Below are positions 48,701-59,500 of a DNA stretch of 64,000 nucleotides, one piece after another. The notes under the pieces were generated by a model. The model was not told the origin of the DNA. It did no database searches and saw nothing but the letters and a program-made list of their open reading frames with translations. Numbering within the stretch: position 1 is the first letter of the stretch; each line of letters begins with the position of its first letter. A program made the translations under genes and the position numbers. Source of the DNA: Saccharina japonica (lineage: Eukaryota; Sar; Phaeophyceae; Laminariales; Laminariaceae); assembly GCA_008828725.1 (NCBI GenBank), contig MEHQ01003458.1, positions 3,836 to 67,835 on the forward strand, read 5' to 3'.

Positions 48701-51700
48701 TGACTTTTCGTTTTTGTTCTTCTCCGCGTTCCGCTACGTATGTTTTTTTCTTCTCCGCCGAAAACATCATCGGGAAAACAAAACAAAAAGGTACCGGACC
48801 ATCATGGCGTACGAGTCGGGGTGTTCGGCTGCGCCGCGGATAAACATCTTCTCGAACCCCGACATGGAGTACGCCGGCAAGAGCCAAGGCACCGCCACGG
48901 CCAACAACGCCCGCGTCATCCAGGAGAGCGTGGTAAGGGGTCACTACAGTAGGTGTAAGTCGCGTGTCCTGTAGGGTAGGAGGATGTCGTTAGCGGTAGC
49001 ACCCAATTTTTTTTCCATGTGGCTCCTCACCCAACAGCCTAACTCTTGAGTCCTACGTATCAGTGAGATTTGTTTTTCACAGATCATCGGACAAGATAAT
49101 CGACTTCCACTTGATGATCTGTAAGTCGTTTCCGGCAGATGTATTCCTGATTCTGTAGGATCTACTATCAATACTGTACGTAGCTCATATTGCCTGCTAA
49201 GGTGAGAGGGAGCCGTTTTTTTGTTTTTTTAGTCTGTATGGTCTAGGACATTTATTTGTGGGTTGGATCCGTACTGTGCGTATCCTCTTGTACGACAACA
49301 TATCACAACGGTCAGATCCTCCTGTACAACATATCATAACGCCTGGTTAGGATCTAGATGGTCTACCTATAGATGATCTATCTGTAGATGATATCTATCT
49401 GTTAGACATGTAGAAGGTTTTGGGCTCAAAATGTGCAGCCCCCACCGAATCACAACTCGGAAGCGCAAAAAAACGGCTTTTTAGTTTTCCTTTGTGTGGT
49501 ATTGGCACTGGGGGGTGAAAATGGTCACGCTTGGTATATATATACGTATAGCAATGCGAGGCGGAGTTGCATGTTTTAAAGCATGGTGTCGACCTGTTGG
49601 CACGGGCTACGTAGCGTACTAGGGTGGCTATGTCATTTTCGTAGGGAAACGATAATACCTGGAAAAATAATTTCAAAGAAAATACGAGTACAGCTTTTCT
49701 TTTTTGCGCGTCCTAGATGGCTACGTACGTAGCTACGTGTTTTTCGAACGGTTACTAATGCCTTGGTACCTGGTAATTGGCATATATCATGGCCGGCCGG
49801 ACACCATCTAACGACGCTCGCGAAATAAGCACTACACCCGCGCGCTGTGTATATAACGCACATTCGACAGCTACTACTGCTAATGCTACTACTACTACTA
49901 CTACTACAGGAGCGATCACTGCACTTTAGCAAACTTGTCTCGAACACGCCAACATTTAATTTCGCCTTCGTTTGTCGAGAAACCTATCGTCCTAACTCCC
50001 TCCTGTCTTCTTGTTCCCCCTTTTGTCCCCCCTGTATGGCTCCCCCCTTACCTCTCGTCCGCTACATCGCCGCCGCCGCCGCCACCGCCGCCGCCACCGC
50101 CACCACCACCACCTCCGCCACCGCGGGGCCTGATTTTTGTTTTTTTTATTCGGTGTTCTTGCGCGCGGAACCAACCTCAAGTCAACCGTGGCAAACTTCC
50201 GGAGTGCCGTCGCCACTACCACTGATCAAGCATCCCAAACTGGCCAAGTATCCCAGACCACGTTCGATGCCACGTCTCCGTCTCCGGCAACCCCTGTCGC
50301 CGGCACGACACCCGTACCCGCAAACGAAAACGCCAACACCCAGGAGGGGCAGCAGCAGGAGGGCTCCCAAGAGGCCTCGGCTGCGGCGGGGGCTTCCGCT
50401 CTCAAGGGGTAAGCGCGCTATATATCTATAGGAGAAGCATGGTGGCGATGTTAACCCTCCCTCAGCTCAGATGTCAAGACAGTGGCGTGTAGGCGGGTAT
50501 GTAGGGAAGTAACACCACCCCCTACGCCTCGAAAGGGATGCGTGGTCAATGGTCAGAGGACTAAACCAAGCAACAAATGAGTACGTTCCCCTCCCCCCCT
50601 CTTATGTCGGTGAAAACTTTACCTGCTCCGTCCCGGCATTGCAGGGATGCGAGAGTCCATGGTCACACGACTACGGCCATGCATGATAATGAGTACACCC
50701 CCCCCCCCCCCCCGCGCCCCCCCTGCCCGCCCGCAAATAAAACACAGTCATATAGCGACAAAAAATAATAAACGATAAAAGTGTGGCCCTATCAAACCGT
50801 CTTCTATGTATGGTGTGAGCGTACTTACCGTACGCATAACATCATGTATCATGCAGCGTGTGTGCCGTTGAAATTCGTCGCGTTGAATGGAGCTCGAGAG
50901 CGCTCCCCTTCTATGTGAGATACCCTATAGTCAAGCACGCCCAGAGCTTTCGCCGTAGGGCCGACGCTGTAAAATCATCTGATTCATATTTTGGGCATGG
51001 GCTTCTTCTCTCTGAAGCCTCCAAGGGGTCATAAGTTAAGCCTGTTTAGGCATGCGGCTTATTAGGACTGCAGTCTCGTTGTGGGGGCACAACACTTGAA
51101 ATTGGAGTCATATTTAGGTTTATCTTGGGATTAGAGTGCATCACTAAAAGGGGGTAAAAGCCCCCCTTAAAAATGTTCCGGGCCACCCAGGAGATGCTTA
51201 ACAGACAGACCCGCAAGGGGATACTCTGTGTCTCACCCAGTCTTATTACACTATCACGGGGGAACATAGTAAATAGGACCTAATATTGTTCCTAAAAATA
51301 GGTAAATATGTAGGTTTTAGTATGTACCACAGGTCCTATTTACTATGGTCCCCCGAAATAGTGCCGGTCCCTGTATAGTGCCGGTATGCGCCAGCCAATA
51401 TTTTCGGCACTCGTAGCGGCAACCGGCACTATTTTACTGCGCACACAGCCACACTGGTTAATCCCATCTGTGCTAAGCGATCTCACCAGCACTATAAAAG
51501 CGGGCAGCGTGCACCCGTGCCACCCGGATAAGAATGTAGTGCTCTGGCAAGGCAAGTTATGAGTTGCCAATATTCGCGCGCAGCGCCTTAAAACCTTCGT
51601 CCTTTTTTTTGCTCTCTCTCTCAATTCGCCCATCGGGCGTGGGTGTTCCCCCCCCCCCCCCCTGCGACATTCGACATTCAACCATTGGGCCACAGCTACG

Positions 51701-52569
51701 AGGGTTGCTTCCGCGACACTTGGTTCGGGCTCGAGCTGGCAAACATGCCCATGGATGACTACACTGACACGAGCCACGAGACCTGCAAGCAGCACTGCGA
51801 CGCCGCGGAGTACGCCTACTACGCGCTGGAGTTCGGGTTCGGGTGCTCCTGCGGCAACCACCTTCCGGAGGCGTCGACCAAAGCGCCGGATGACGAGTGC
51901 TCCGTGGTAAGAAAAAAAAAGAAAAAAAACTGTGTTTTTTGTTTTTGTGTGTGTGTTTTATTGGCGTCCACCGAAACGCCAGACGGGGGGGGGGGATACG
52001 CCGGGGTATATAGACCACGATGTACGAGATTTATAGTGGTGAAATAGTAACATGGTATGATGCAATCAAAATGTCCAGCGGGAAAAAAAAAAGAAGGATG
52101 GAATGGTTCAGGTACATGGTTGGACAATTATAACTGTCTGCGTGTGCTGTTTTGTGACTTTGTATTTTTGATGTTTGTGATTGTTGGTCTCTACAACGCC
52201 CGAGGGACTTTCGCGTGCGCGTGGAGATATATAGAAGATTAATCTTCCCAAGCGGCAGATGACAGCTGGGGTCGTTGCTAAGTGTGCAACTTCCTTCCTC
52301 GTCCTCGTCCATATCGACGCCGACCGTCAGAGGGTTTTATTTTTTCATGGTATTTTTTACATCCGCCGGTATCTGCGTCTGTCCCCCTCTCCCTTACTAC
52401 CGGCCACGCTCCCGCTCACTTGCCGCTTCGCTCTCTCGCCCCCCCCCCCCCTTGTGCGAAACAGCCGTGCACGAGCTCCTCGACGGCAGAAAACTGCGGT
52501 GGAAACTGGCACCTCGCCGTTTTTTCGGTAGCCGACGCCAACACCAAAGATGAGCTGGCGGCGCCTTGA
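37896..52569 (+). CDS. Secreted reprolysin-like metalloprotease with C-terminal WSC domain; zinc-site exon not found
   Basis: Exons are 37896-38133, 39477-39568, 40810-40881, 41827-41916, 42744-42836, 43440-43694, 44711-44827, 45408-45566, 46085-46236, 48791-48932, 50182-50408, 51696-51906 and 52465-52569. Phases are continuous, about 650 residues. The signal peptide is MARSFFVGIACLCFATARGQ. A propeptide-like part includes IWTGVIAGKGKEHKG. The metzincin domain starts IDILVVYTKASLAASS and continues VDATLNVVHMAQ, TTEGGDMAADL, GADLVQMHGNYDSSCGLG, then RTIMAYESGCS and NIFSNPDMEYAGKSQGTA. The HExxHxxGxxH segment expected between CGLG and YRTIMAYE was not found in 46237-48790. Joining the flanking exons stays in frame (phase 2 to 2). 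The tail has a WSC carbohydrate-binding domain with all eight Cys (GCFRDT, TCKQHC, FGCSCG, DECSVPC, NCGGNWHLAVFSV). A role at the cell wall or outside the cell is inferred. Confidence 0.8.
41645..41764 (+). repeat. Family B repeat
   Basis: cgcccaaat, tgtctctactaggagtaggg, tcgaaggggatgcgtggtca, then aatgagtcgtactccc. It lies in an intron of the protease gene and has a weak C-tract. Confidence 0.7.
42512..42590. repeat. Family H repeat (copy 2)
   Basis: gagtgatcgacgttaaagct, catgct, then gttgtcggatggcaaggaca. It is related to 32820-32890. Confidence 0.5.
42635..42706. repeat. (CTGC)n tetranucleotide repeat
   Basis: About 17 uninterrupted cctg units ending 37 bp before the acceptor of the exon at 42744. 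Confidence 0.95.
43305..43380 (+). repeat. Family A repeat, short copy with C-tract
   Basis: gcgagggtctacgatcatac, gactacggccatgcataaat, then gaagtacaacacc and a C-tract. Its C/T-rich end lies just upstream of the exon at 43440. Confidence 0.7.
45040..45256. repeat. Family E-like copy followed by T-tract repeat
   Basis: acttatcccatactaatttc, aagtagtttgtcc and gaaccggttcgtgaggggtc resemble family E. Next, gttgcaaaatatgactttcg, acgaaatcctcgatctca and a T-tract match 57393-57476 and partly 43712-43760. Confidence 0.6.
46432..46560. repeat. Family F, GATC-rich fragment
   Basis: gatctagatcatctagatca repeats, then tagatcatgcagatt and an ambiguous base at 46561. It lies in the interval where the protease zinc-site exon is expected. 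Confidence 0.5.
46851..47290. repeat. About 400-bp segment bounded by direct repeats
   Basis: The block ggttg(g/a)aatgaggcc(t/c)cc followed by a (c)gttgctgg word occurs at 46851-46882 and again at 47242-47273. The segment between contains one intact minus-strand open frame. The duplicated ends suggest an inserted unit. Confidence 0.5.
46896..47231 (-). CDS. Hypothetical 111-residue protein in repeat-bounded segment
   Basis: Not recognised. The start is ATG in good context (aaaATGg). The N-terminus is hydrophobic (MAEYISAVVASVLLSSIW) and a second hydrophobic part is ACIYAIGIQVVTLYRASR near the C-terminus. The composition is not low-complexity, unlike most shadows here, and is less GC-rich than neighbouring exons. 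It lies antisense in an intron of the protease gene between direct repeats. It could be a mobile-element ORF, an acquired gene or chance. Confidence 0.3.
   Translation of the reverse strand: MAEYISAVVASVLLSSIWKHTRAPRGLKILEHRGWVYERCLIPSADLEKGPGNSNTKWKEVEYKSGPSHPPNLNIHCIQPGAFLERACIYAIGIQVVTLYRASRKMIAAGC
47815..48290. repeat. CATGACCG array, about 10-bp period, highly palindromic
   Basis: Dense repetition of ggtcatgaccgg, ggccatgaccgctca and gatcatga words, many self-complementary. The spacing is close to 10 bp in 48090-48285. A block of about 50 bp (ctggccgctcatggccgcgg...) occurs twice at about 48080-48130 and 48135-48186. It is in the intron where the protease zinc-site exon should be. Confidence 0.85.
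48527..48570 (+). mobile_element. Family C MITE remnant
   Basis: Right-end words: ttggttctattcactactgt then acgttcccccgtaaat. No left arm. Confidence 0.4.
49080..49405. repeat. Family F, GATC-rich repeat
   Basis: cttccacttgatgatctgta, tgggttggatccgta, caacatatca(c/t)aacg and ggttaggatctagatggtct match the copy at 62655-63112. Confidence 0.65.
50480..50600 (+). repeat. Family B repeat preceding a family A copy
   Basis: cctcgaaagggatgcgtggt, caatggtcagagga, then aagcaacaaatgagtacg and a C/T-rich tract that leads straight into family A. Confidence 0.75.
50603..50717 (+). repeat. Family A repeat with long C-tract
   Basis: gtcggtgaaaactttacctg, ctccgtcccggcattg, then gccatgcatgataatgagta and about 17 C. 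It forms a B-A tandem with the preceding copy. Confidence 0.75.
51036..51120 (+). repeat. Dispersed inverted-copy repeat, about 85 bp
   Basis: The words gtttaggcatgcggcttatt, aggactgcagtc and gtgggg, then acttgaaattggagtcatat, are the reverse complement of 59143-59219. Confidence 0.7.
51254..51358 (+). mobile_element. Family C MITE, best-preserved copy (105 bp)
   Basis: The arms are nearly complementary: gggggaacatagtaaatagg on the left, and aggtcctatttactatggtc then ccccg on the right. They are flanked by TA (acTA|TCACGG and CGAAA|TAgtg). Confidence 0.85.
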
Positions 52570-52772
52570 TTTGTCGAGACAAGGGAGGGAACGGTGGCGG
52601 CTGCCGTAGGGGCGTGTGTGGGGTTTGACCCTCCCGCCCATTCGGCGACTACAGGGGGGGGGGGGAGACGAGCGACCGAAGGCCTGAAGTGAATATCAGG
52701 AGATAAAATGGGTAGGGGTGGCGGTTTAAGCGTGACACCCGCCGCGTCCCCCTGGAGGGGATCCACGACCAC

Positions 52773-52862
52773 ACTACCACCTGATTGGCCGAGAGACACT
52801 ACCATCTGGTTGGTCTGCCATCTGATTGATCGAAAGACACTACCACCCGATTGGTCGAGGGG
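52773..52862 (+). repeat. Short imperfect tandem repeat
   Basis: cactaccacctgattggccg, gagacactaccatctggttg and aagacactaccacccgattg, with an extra tgccatctgattgatcg. The unit is about 25-45 bp. Confidence 0.6.
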
Positions 52863-52890
52863 AAGCCCGGCCAGCCACGATAGTAGTGCA

Positions 52891-52923
<33 letters not shown>

Positions 52924-54299
52924 CAAAGAAGAAGCAGCAGCAGCAGCGGTAGGCCTTCGAGGCGGGGCTTGGATGCCTAGCCGGACGCGTTTCGTGGTGT
53001 TGCTACGCACGGTAGCTAGATGCTGTGGGTACATATGTTTCATCGCGAAATCAGCTCTAAGCAGGCAGACCCCAACCATCTAGGGACGGGGGGTGTCGGC
53101 ACGGTCTTGTCTGGGATCATCTGCGTCCTGCAGTGTATTTCTACGAGACACGCCAATGCTGAAGACAAACGATTTTGATTTTGAAGCTTGGCGCTCCGTT
53201 CTTGGCAGCAGAGCCGTAGAGTCGACTTAAGATGCACTACTGTACGAACATGTCGTACGTGCATACACCGTTTTCGTTTTTTGGATCATTTTGTTTTTCT
53301 TGCAAGTCGGTATATACGTATTTATAGCTTGTTATGTTGGTACGTACGGTTTATATTGTTTTTACATTTTTTTATTGTTTTGGCGTTTTGGCATATTCAT
53401 CGTATACTTGGTCGGTATCCAGGTATTTGTATTTTCGGTTGTGATTGGGGGTGGGGGTGGGGAGCGGGTGGTGGTTGCACTTATGCGTTGAGCGGATATA
53501 CCGCTCAAGTGAATGCATTTACGGAATGATTTTTCATTCCAGGTAGGTAGGGGCCTAGACAAGGGTGAACAAAAACCAATGCACTGACGACTTTTTCGTT
53601 TCGCAGGACAGGTCTAGATAGGGTTCGATACAATCCCTTTACCATTGGTTGTTTTTTCATTTCATAAGGCTGAACATTATTACACATCACGTAGCAATTA
53701 CAGTCATGAAACAGTGTTTTCGTCCCTTGCGGCAAGCTTCAGCGGTACCAATCAAACGCGAGGATTGGGAGGGCGAGTGCAAACAATACCTCATGAGTTT
53801 GTAGCAGGCATTGTAGGAGGTAAATGGAACAGCAGTGGCTGTAGGTGGTTCCCGACCGAACAGCTGCTATCAATGGCGCGCTCTATGCGGGCCTACGAAA
53901 AAAACGACAGGTATCGACTTGACTTGAGATGGCCGGGTCTTAGCTGAGGTTGGTAGCGGAGTAGGAATCCAGCTCAACCTAACCGGTAGGGGAAATGTTT
54001 CATTTTTTTGTCCAACAACGATTGTTGGGCGTGAAGTCCGAGATGATACGCCGACGAGAGCAGTTCGCGTAGGGCCTTTACCTGGTACATATGCCATGAG
54101 GTGAAGCGTTATCGAATGCTTCCGACAGAAAATATACTCGAAGGATTTTTTTTTTTTCATTTGGCAGCCGCGTGCAGCGTCCGAGAGAGCTGAGGTTGTC
54201 GTGTTTATTACACGTGGAAGCTCGGCGCCCTGGAAAAAGGACCATTCAGTGCTCTTTTCGTTTTTTTTAAGGCCGAAGCCTCGAGAAATTCTAGCGTAC

Positions 54300-54306
54300 T
54301 GATGAC

Positions 54307-54342
<36 letters not shown>
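54300..54342. repeat. (GAT)n microsatellite
   Basis: About 13 gat/atg units. Confidence 0.95.
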
Positions 54343-54343
<1 letters not shown>

Positions 54344-54822
54344 GGTGCGATCTTGCGCTGTGTTATGTTTGCAGTAAGCTCTTCGGTTTATTTCATTTCT
54401 ACAATCCACAGTACTAGCGTCAATGCTTGCCTATATATATATAGGCACACACGAAATCGCCGAAAGTACTGCAAGTCATGACCGACCCACTACCACCTTA
54501 GGCTCGTGCTTTCGTTTCCCGGACATTCAAAGGTACACGACGTAATACGATCCGAACTTTCATTGGCATATAGATCGACACAAAAAAAATCTGAAATCAT
54601 CGTCGTCGTGGTCGTTCTACTCTTTTATTTGACCGTGATTATTTGACCGTGGTTATCTGTCGCCGCTTTTTTTGCCGCTTTTCGCCGCCGGCGAACATCC
54701 TGCCTCGAGCAAGCCGCGACACGCGCTCGCGGCGGTGCCTTCGCGCATGTCACCCCCCGCTCCCTGCGAAGTCTCGTGGGTCTGCTCCGTAGGAACACAC
54801 GAGACTCGAATACGGAGCGAAG

Positions 54823-54870
<48 letters not shown>
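54823..54870. repeat. (CTA)n microsatellite
   Basis: About 16 cta units; poly-Thr or poly-Leu frames here are artefacts. Confidence 0.95.
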
Positions 54871-56309
54871 CACTCACTGCTCTACAACCAATCGCGTCCA
54901 ACCTTTTTTTCTGCTATTTCCATTGACAGTTTCACAGGCCGCCGCCCCCTTGCACGCACAATGTAGGCGCAAAAACAAATAAATCCTTGTGGAGACAATT
55001 GAACCAATAAGTAGCACACCCTGCAAGGTGCCGACAACCTCTCAATACGGTACGCCCTACTGGTGCACTACGTTGTTGTTGATTGTCTCCACTTTTTTTT
55101 TTTTTTGACGCGCTTCATTGTGCAGGGGCGGCAGGAGGGAGGGGTGTCTCGGCCGCCTGTGTTCTTTAAAACAGTTTCCTCGAGGCGCCGCCATCATGTT
55201 GTACGTAGGCATAAGCTCCGCGTCGTCCGCGGCTACGGGTGGGGGTTAGTTCACCGAAGGACCTCACCACAAAGAAGGGGCAACGCCATAACGAACTTGT
55301 CGCATGCTGCCGCACAAACCGGAGAACGATTTTCTCTCCGTCCGCATCCCTTCTAAAAACCGTGGTTCGATTGGTTTGATTTTATCAAAAGCTTTCGGTG
55401 GAGTTCATTCAGCATGCACTCTGTATGATATCGACCCAAGCAACTTTGTTTTCAAACATGTGACTCTTCTTACTGGTGTCTCGACCTCACCATTGCGTGG
55501 TCAACTCGTGAGCCCATGTGCCCCGTGCGAGCGTTTCGCAGCCTCGCCACTACGTACGTACGCAGTCGGCTCGAGTGCCGGTGCGAGTTTGCCATTATGT
55601 ATGACAAAAAAAAGGGGGTATTACCGGTAGGAAACGGTGCGCAGTCTCTATCGCCCCGCGCACAGTCTAATGACAGACCCAGCGATTGGTGGAATTCATC
55701 AAAGTTCGGATGACGCCTCTGATGGGGTTTCCTGGCTCGCCGTCGGGCGTTCACCATACGAATACTAAAACGAAAAACCGCGGAGTCACAAAACCCTTGC
55801 GGAGGTCCCCGCAAATAAATAAATGCTGACGCACGCGTGTGAGCACTTCTATCTTGTGGGCTCTACTCATCACGGAGTGTGTGTGTGTGTGTTCTTCACA
55901 TTCACGGAGTACTGGTACGTGACTCACGTACTGGTAGATGACTCACGTACTGGTACGGCGTGCTTGCCCCTCCGCCATCGAATGCGTCCATAGGTCGGGC
56001 CTACTACTCATCATCCTTCCGTGTGGTGTACCAGGTGCATGTTTGTGTACATTTGGCTGTGGTTGATCCCCCGTTCCTCCTTCGAGATCCGCCAGCGACA
56101 AAATCTTAACTCTACTCGATCGGTACTACTTACTGTAGTAGTAAGCTTGGCAGCGACGCAAAACCAACCAGCTGTCCGGATGCTTCGCGTGATTCTGTTC
56201 CTCGATGTACTTTGAAGTATGTTACCAACTACTACGTACTATTAATAGTGTACTCCTACGCGCAGACGAGTCAGCTGCCAACAATTCCTCCCTCGTCACT
56301 GATGCAAAA

Positions 56310-56524
56310 AAAGTCCGCCTCACAAGCGGTTCTTATCAAGTAAGATGCAGCTCACTCTTCATGCGACTCGCCTAACAACATCACGGCACTTTGCGCTTGG
56401 TGCAAGCATTGTCTGTCTGGTCGGTGAAAGCCCGACGTGCTCCGTCCCGGCACTGTAGGGATACCAGGGTCTATGGCCTTACGATTACGGCTATGCATTA
56501 CATTAGTACAACCCCCCCCCCCCC
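56310..56524 (+). repeat. Family A repeat, medium copy
   Basis: tcacaagcggttcttatcaa, gatgcagctcactcttcatg, gcgcttggtgcaagcattgt, then tatgcattacattagtaca and a C-tract. About 215 bp of the family's 3' end. Confidence 0.75.
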
Positions 56525-56596
56525 ATCACTTGTGGCCGATTCTATTCCCCCGCCTTGGTCTCGGGTGTAAAATGGAAACCCCTCAGGAGGGATTCT

Positions 56597-59500
56597 TCAC
56601 GCCAGCTCTTTGTTCAAGGCCTCCAAGTGCCTGTCAATGATCTCCGGCATGTCTGCGGGTGGGGATGGCCAGTACGTACGTAGGATGTCCAAAGAAAAAG
56701 GAACCGAGCGATCAAGGAGAAAGAGAGAGACGGGGGGGAGGGGGGGGGGGTACTCATTTTTTGCTTGCCTTAGTAATTTGACCATTGACCACGTATCCCT
56801 TTCGAGACCGGGTTAGGTGGAGAGACATCATATATACGAGGACGGGATGAGGCCGGGGGTCTTCGTATTTTTTAAAGCAACAAGCCGCCGCCAGTCATTT
56901 GTTTTTTTTTTGTTGCGTTTTTTTTATCCGACACTACTGCTGTGTAGCATGAGCTTCATTCAACATTGACCACCCATAAACATTCCCTCCCCGAACGAAG
57001 AAAAGAAAACCAAGGAGCTTCCTCGTAACACGTCCCCCCACAAAAGCATCAACCCGGAGTCGTCCACAGCGTGTGACAAATTCTTTCGGGCCACGAGGTT
57101 TTCAGATAAATATTTAAAACCAAGGTACTGACTCGTAAACACCCCCCCACGAAAGCATCAACGCGCAGTCGTCCACAGCGTGTGACGCATCTTTCGGGCC
57201 ACGAGGTTTTCAGAAAAAATATTTATAGAGTCGATGGTGAAGGCGACGAGTCGGAGACCTGGCGATACCCATCCGCTGTGCGTAATAAGCAGACCCCCAA
57301 GCAGCAGTCGAGCACAAAGATGACGCGAGGAAGCACGACTCCGCTACAAAAATGTCGGGGGCGAGCGAGGCCGTGGCAGCGCCAAGTGATACACACTCAG
57401 GTTGCAAAATATGACTTTCGACGAAATCCTCGATCTCACAGCTGTTTTTTTCTTTTTTTTTCTATTTTTTTTTTTTAATATGTACTTCGTACGTATATAC
57501 ACTGCTTGTGCTCCCCTAAAACGACCGCGAACCGACGACACGACCATGTTCTCTCGCCTATATAGCAGCATGCCATGGGACACGAAGAGCACAGCAGCAA
57601 CGCGAATCCATTCGTAACCCCTTAAGAACCGGTCCCACGGAATTTTGAGGACAAACTACTTGGAATAAGTGTGGGATAAGTTTTTTCAGTTCTGTATGGG
57701 GTAACGACGCGACAAGTAATCGGAAACTCCCACTATTTTATCAGTGATACGCGTGTCGGGAAAGTTACGTGCGTCTCCTCGTACTATAGTACGGTAGAAG
57801 TGCACCATATTTTTTTCTGAGCTCCTCACTTAAGGAGCGTCATACCTCACCGAAAAAATGATTTTGGAGGAAAATAAAAGTGCTGCCGGATGAGAAATCT
57901 CATGACCGAAGTATACTCTGAAACATTATTCGTCACAAAAATGAAAGTCCGACGAATTTGGGTTAAGGAGCCCGATCGTTCAGAAAACGATTCAGCCAAA
58001 ATAAGGTATACCTCTACCGTACGTAGCACGCGTCTTACCAGGCCGCTTCGTCCTTCTGTTCCCCTCGTAGTCGACGAAGACCGTGCCGTCGAAAAACCAG
58101 CCTTGGGGCAAGGGGTCGTCCTTGTGTGTTTCCGCCAGCCGTTCCAGGTCCGACTCTGACAAGTCGCTCCTGGTACAAAAATAATTATCCAATTCGTTGA
58201 AACCGTGGAGTGCGATGTAGCGTGCTGTTGGGTTTAGAGTTCATGTCGGCGGCGACCCGTGAATATGAGTCCCGTGTTTTTTATGACGGTGCGGCTCTGC
58301 GTATCGACCTTACTGTAGCTTACAATGATTCTCAGGTTAAGCAGGAAGTACAGTAGTAGTAGTTACAGAAGGGGGTGAGAGAGACTTTGCGCTTGTTGGG
58401 GTTTACTTCTTTTTTTTTGGTTTTCCTTGTGGGTTTTTTCTTCTCTCGGGGAATGTTTCTGAGTGAACAACGTTGAAGATACTGTAATCCAATAGGCTAC
58501 TGTAGTCCAATAGGCTACTATAGTCCAATACGCTACTATAGTTCAATAGACTACTGAAGTTCAATGGGCTCGTACTGTAATCCAGTAGGCTACTGTGTTC
58601 CAATATATTTCCTTTTTCTGTTTTGGTTTCCCTTGTGGGTCTCCTTCTTTCGGGGGGGATGTTCATGGCTGATAGACCTTAAAGCTACTGTAGTCCAGTA
58701 GGCTACTGTCTGTAGTCCAATAGTCTACTGCGGTCCAATAGGTTTCCTTTTTTGTGTTTTGGTTTCCCTTGTGGGTCTTCTTCTTCTTTCGGGAGGGATG
58801 CTTATGGATGATCAGCGTTGAAGCTCGTGCTGCCTGGTTGACGAATGACAGGATTGATAACACTAGTTGTCAGCACCGGTGGTTAGAGTGAGGTATAGGG
58901 CTCCTACACTGTAATCAAGTGAGGAGCCTCATAAAAAATTAGGCGCTACCCCTGTAAGGCAAAATAGCACGCGTCTACTAATAGTACTATTACGGAGGAC
59001 CATAGTAAATAGCACGAAGTATTGGTAGTACAAATAGGGAAATACATAGGTTTTTCTTCACATCTTAGGTCCCTATTTACTATGGTCTCCCGTGATACTG
59101 TCCTGCAAGCTTAAACCTTTTAGTGCTGCACTGTACATAAACTAAATCTGACTCTAACTCCAAGTGGTTTGTCCCCACGATGGGACTGCAGTCCTAATAA
59201 GCCGCATGCCTAAACGGGATGAAATGCTGTTTGTCTGCGTCTCGCTCTTGTGCGTGCTCAGAAAGACATCACGAGGGAAGCGAGCAGCATTACGTACCGT
59301 AAAAGCCCGCTTGAAGGATCAGCGACGACATTTTTCAATGCTGCTCCTCGTGTGTGTACGTTGCTCAGAAGACCCAAGGGAAGGCTGCTATTTTTCGTGC
59401 GTTTCTCCCGTCTGTCGTTTCTCCCGTCAAAACAAGGGCAGGCCCAGCGCATTTTGCCAGGAATGTATGTATGAGCGCTCAATGCAATACCCAAAGGAAA

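Larger units (their letters stand above)
52570..56309. other. Convergent intergenic spacer, no gene supported
   Basis: It contains a C-run (52892-52922), (GAT)n at 54300-54342, (CTA)n at 54823-54870 and a short tandem repeat at 52773-52862. The remaining sequence shows no recognisable protein or RNA gene. Confidence 0.5.
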
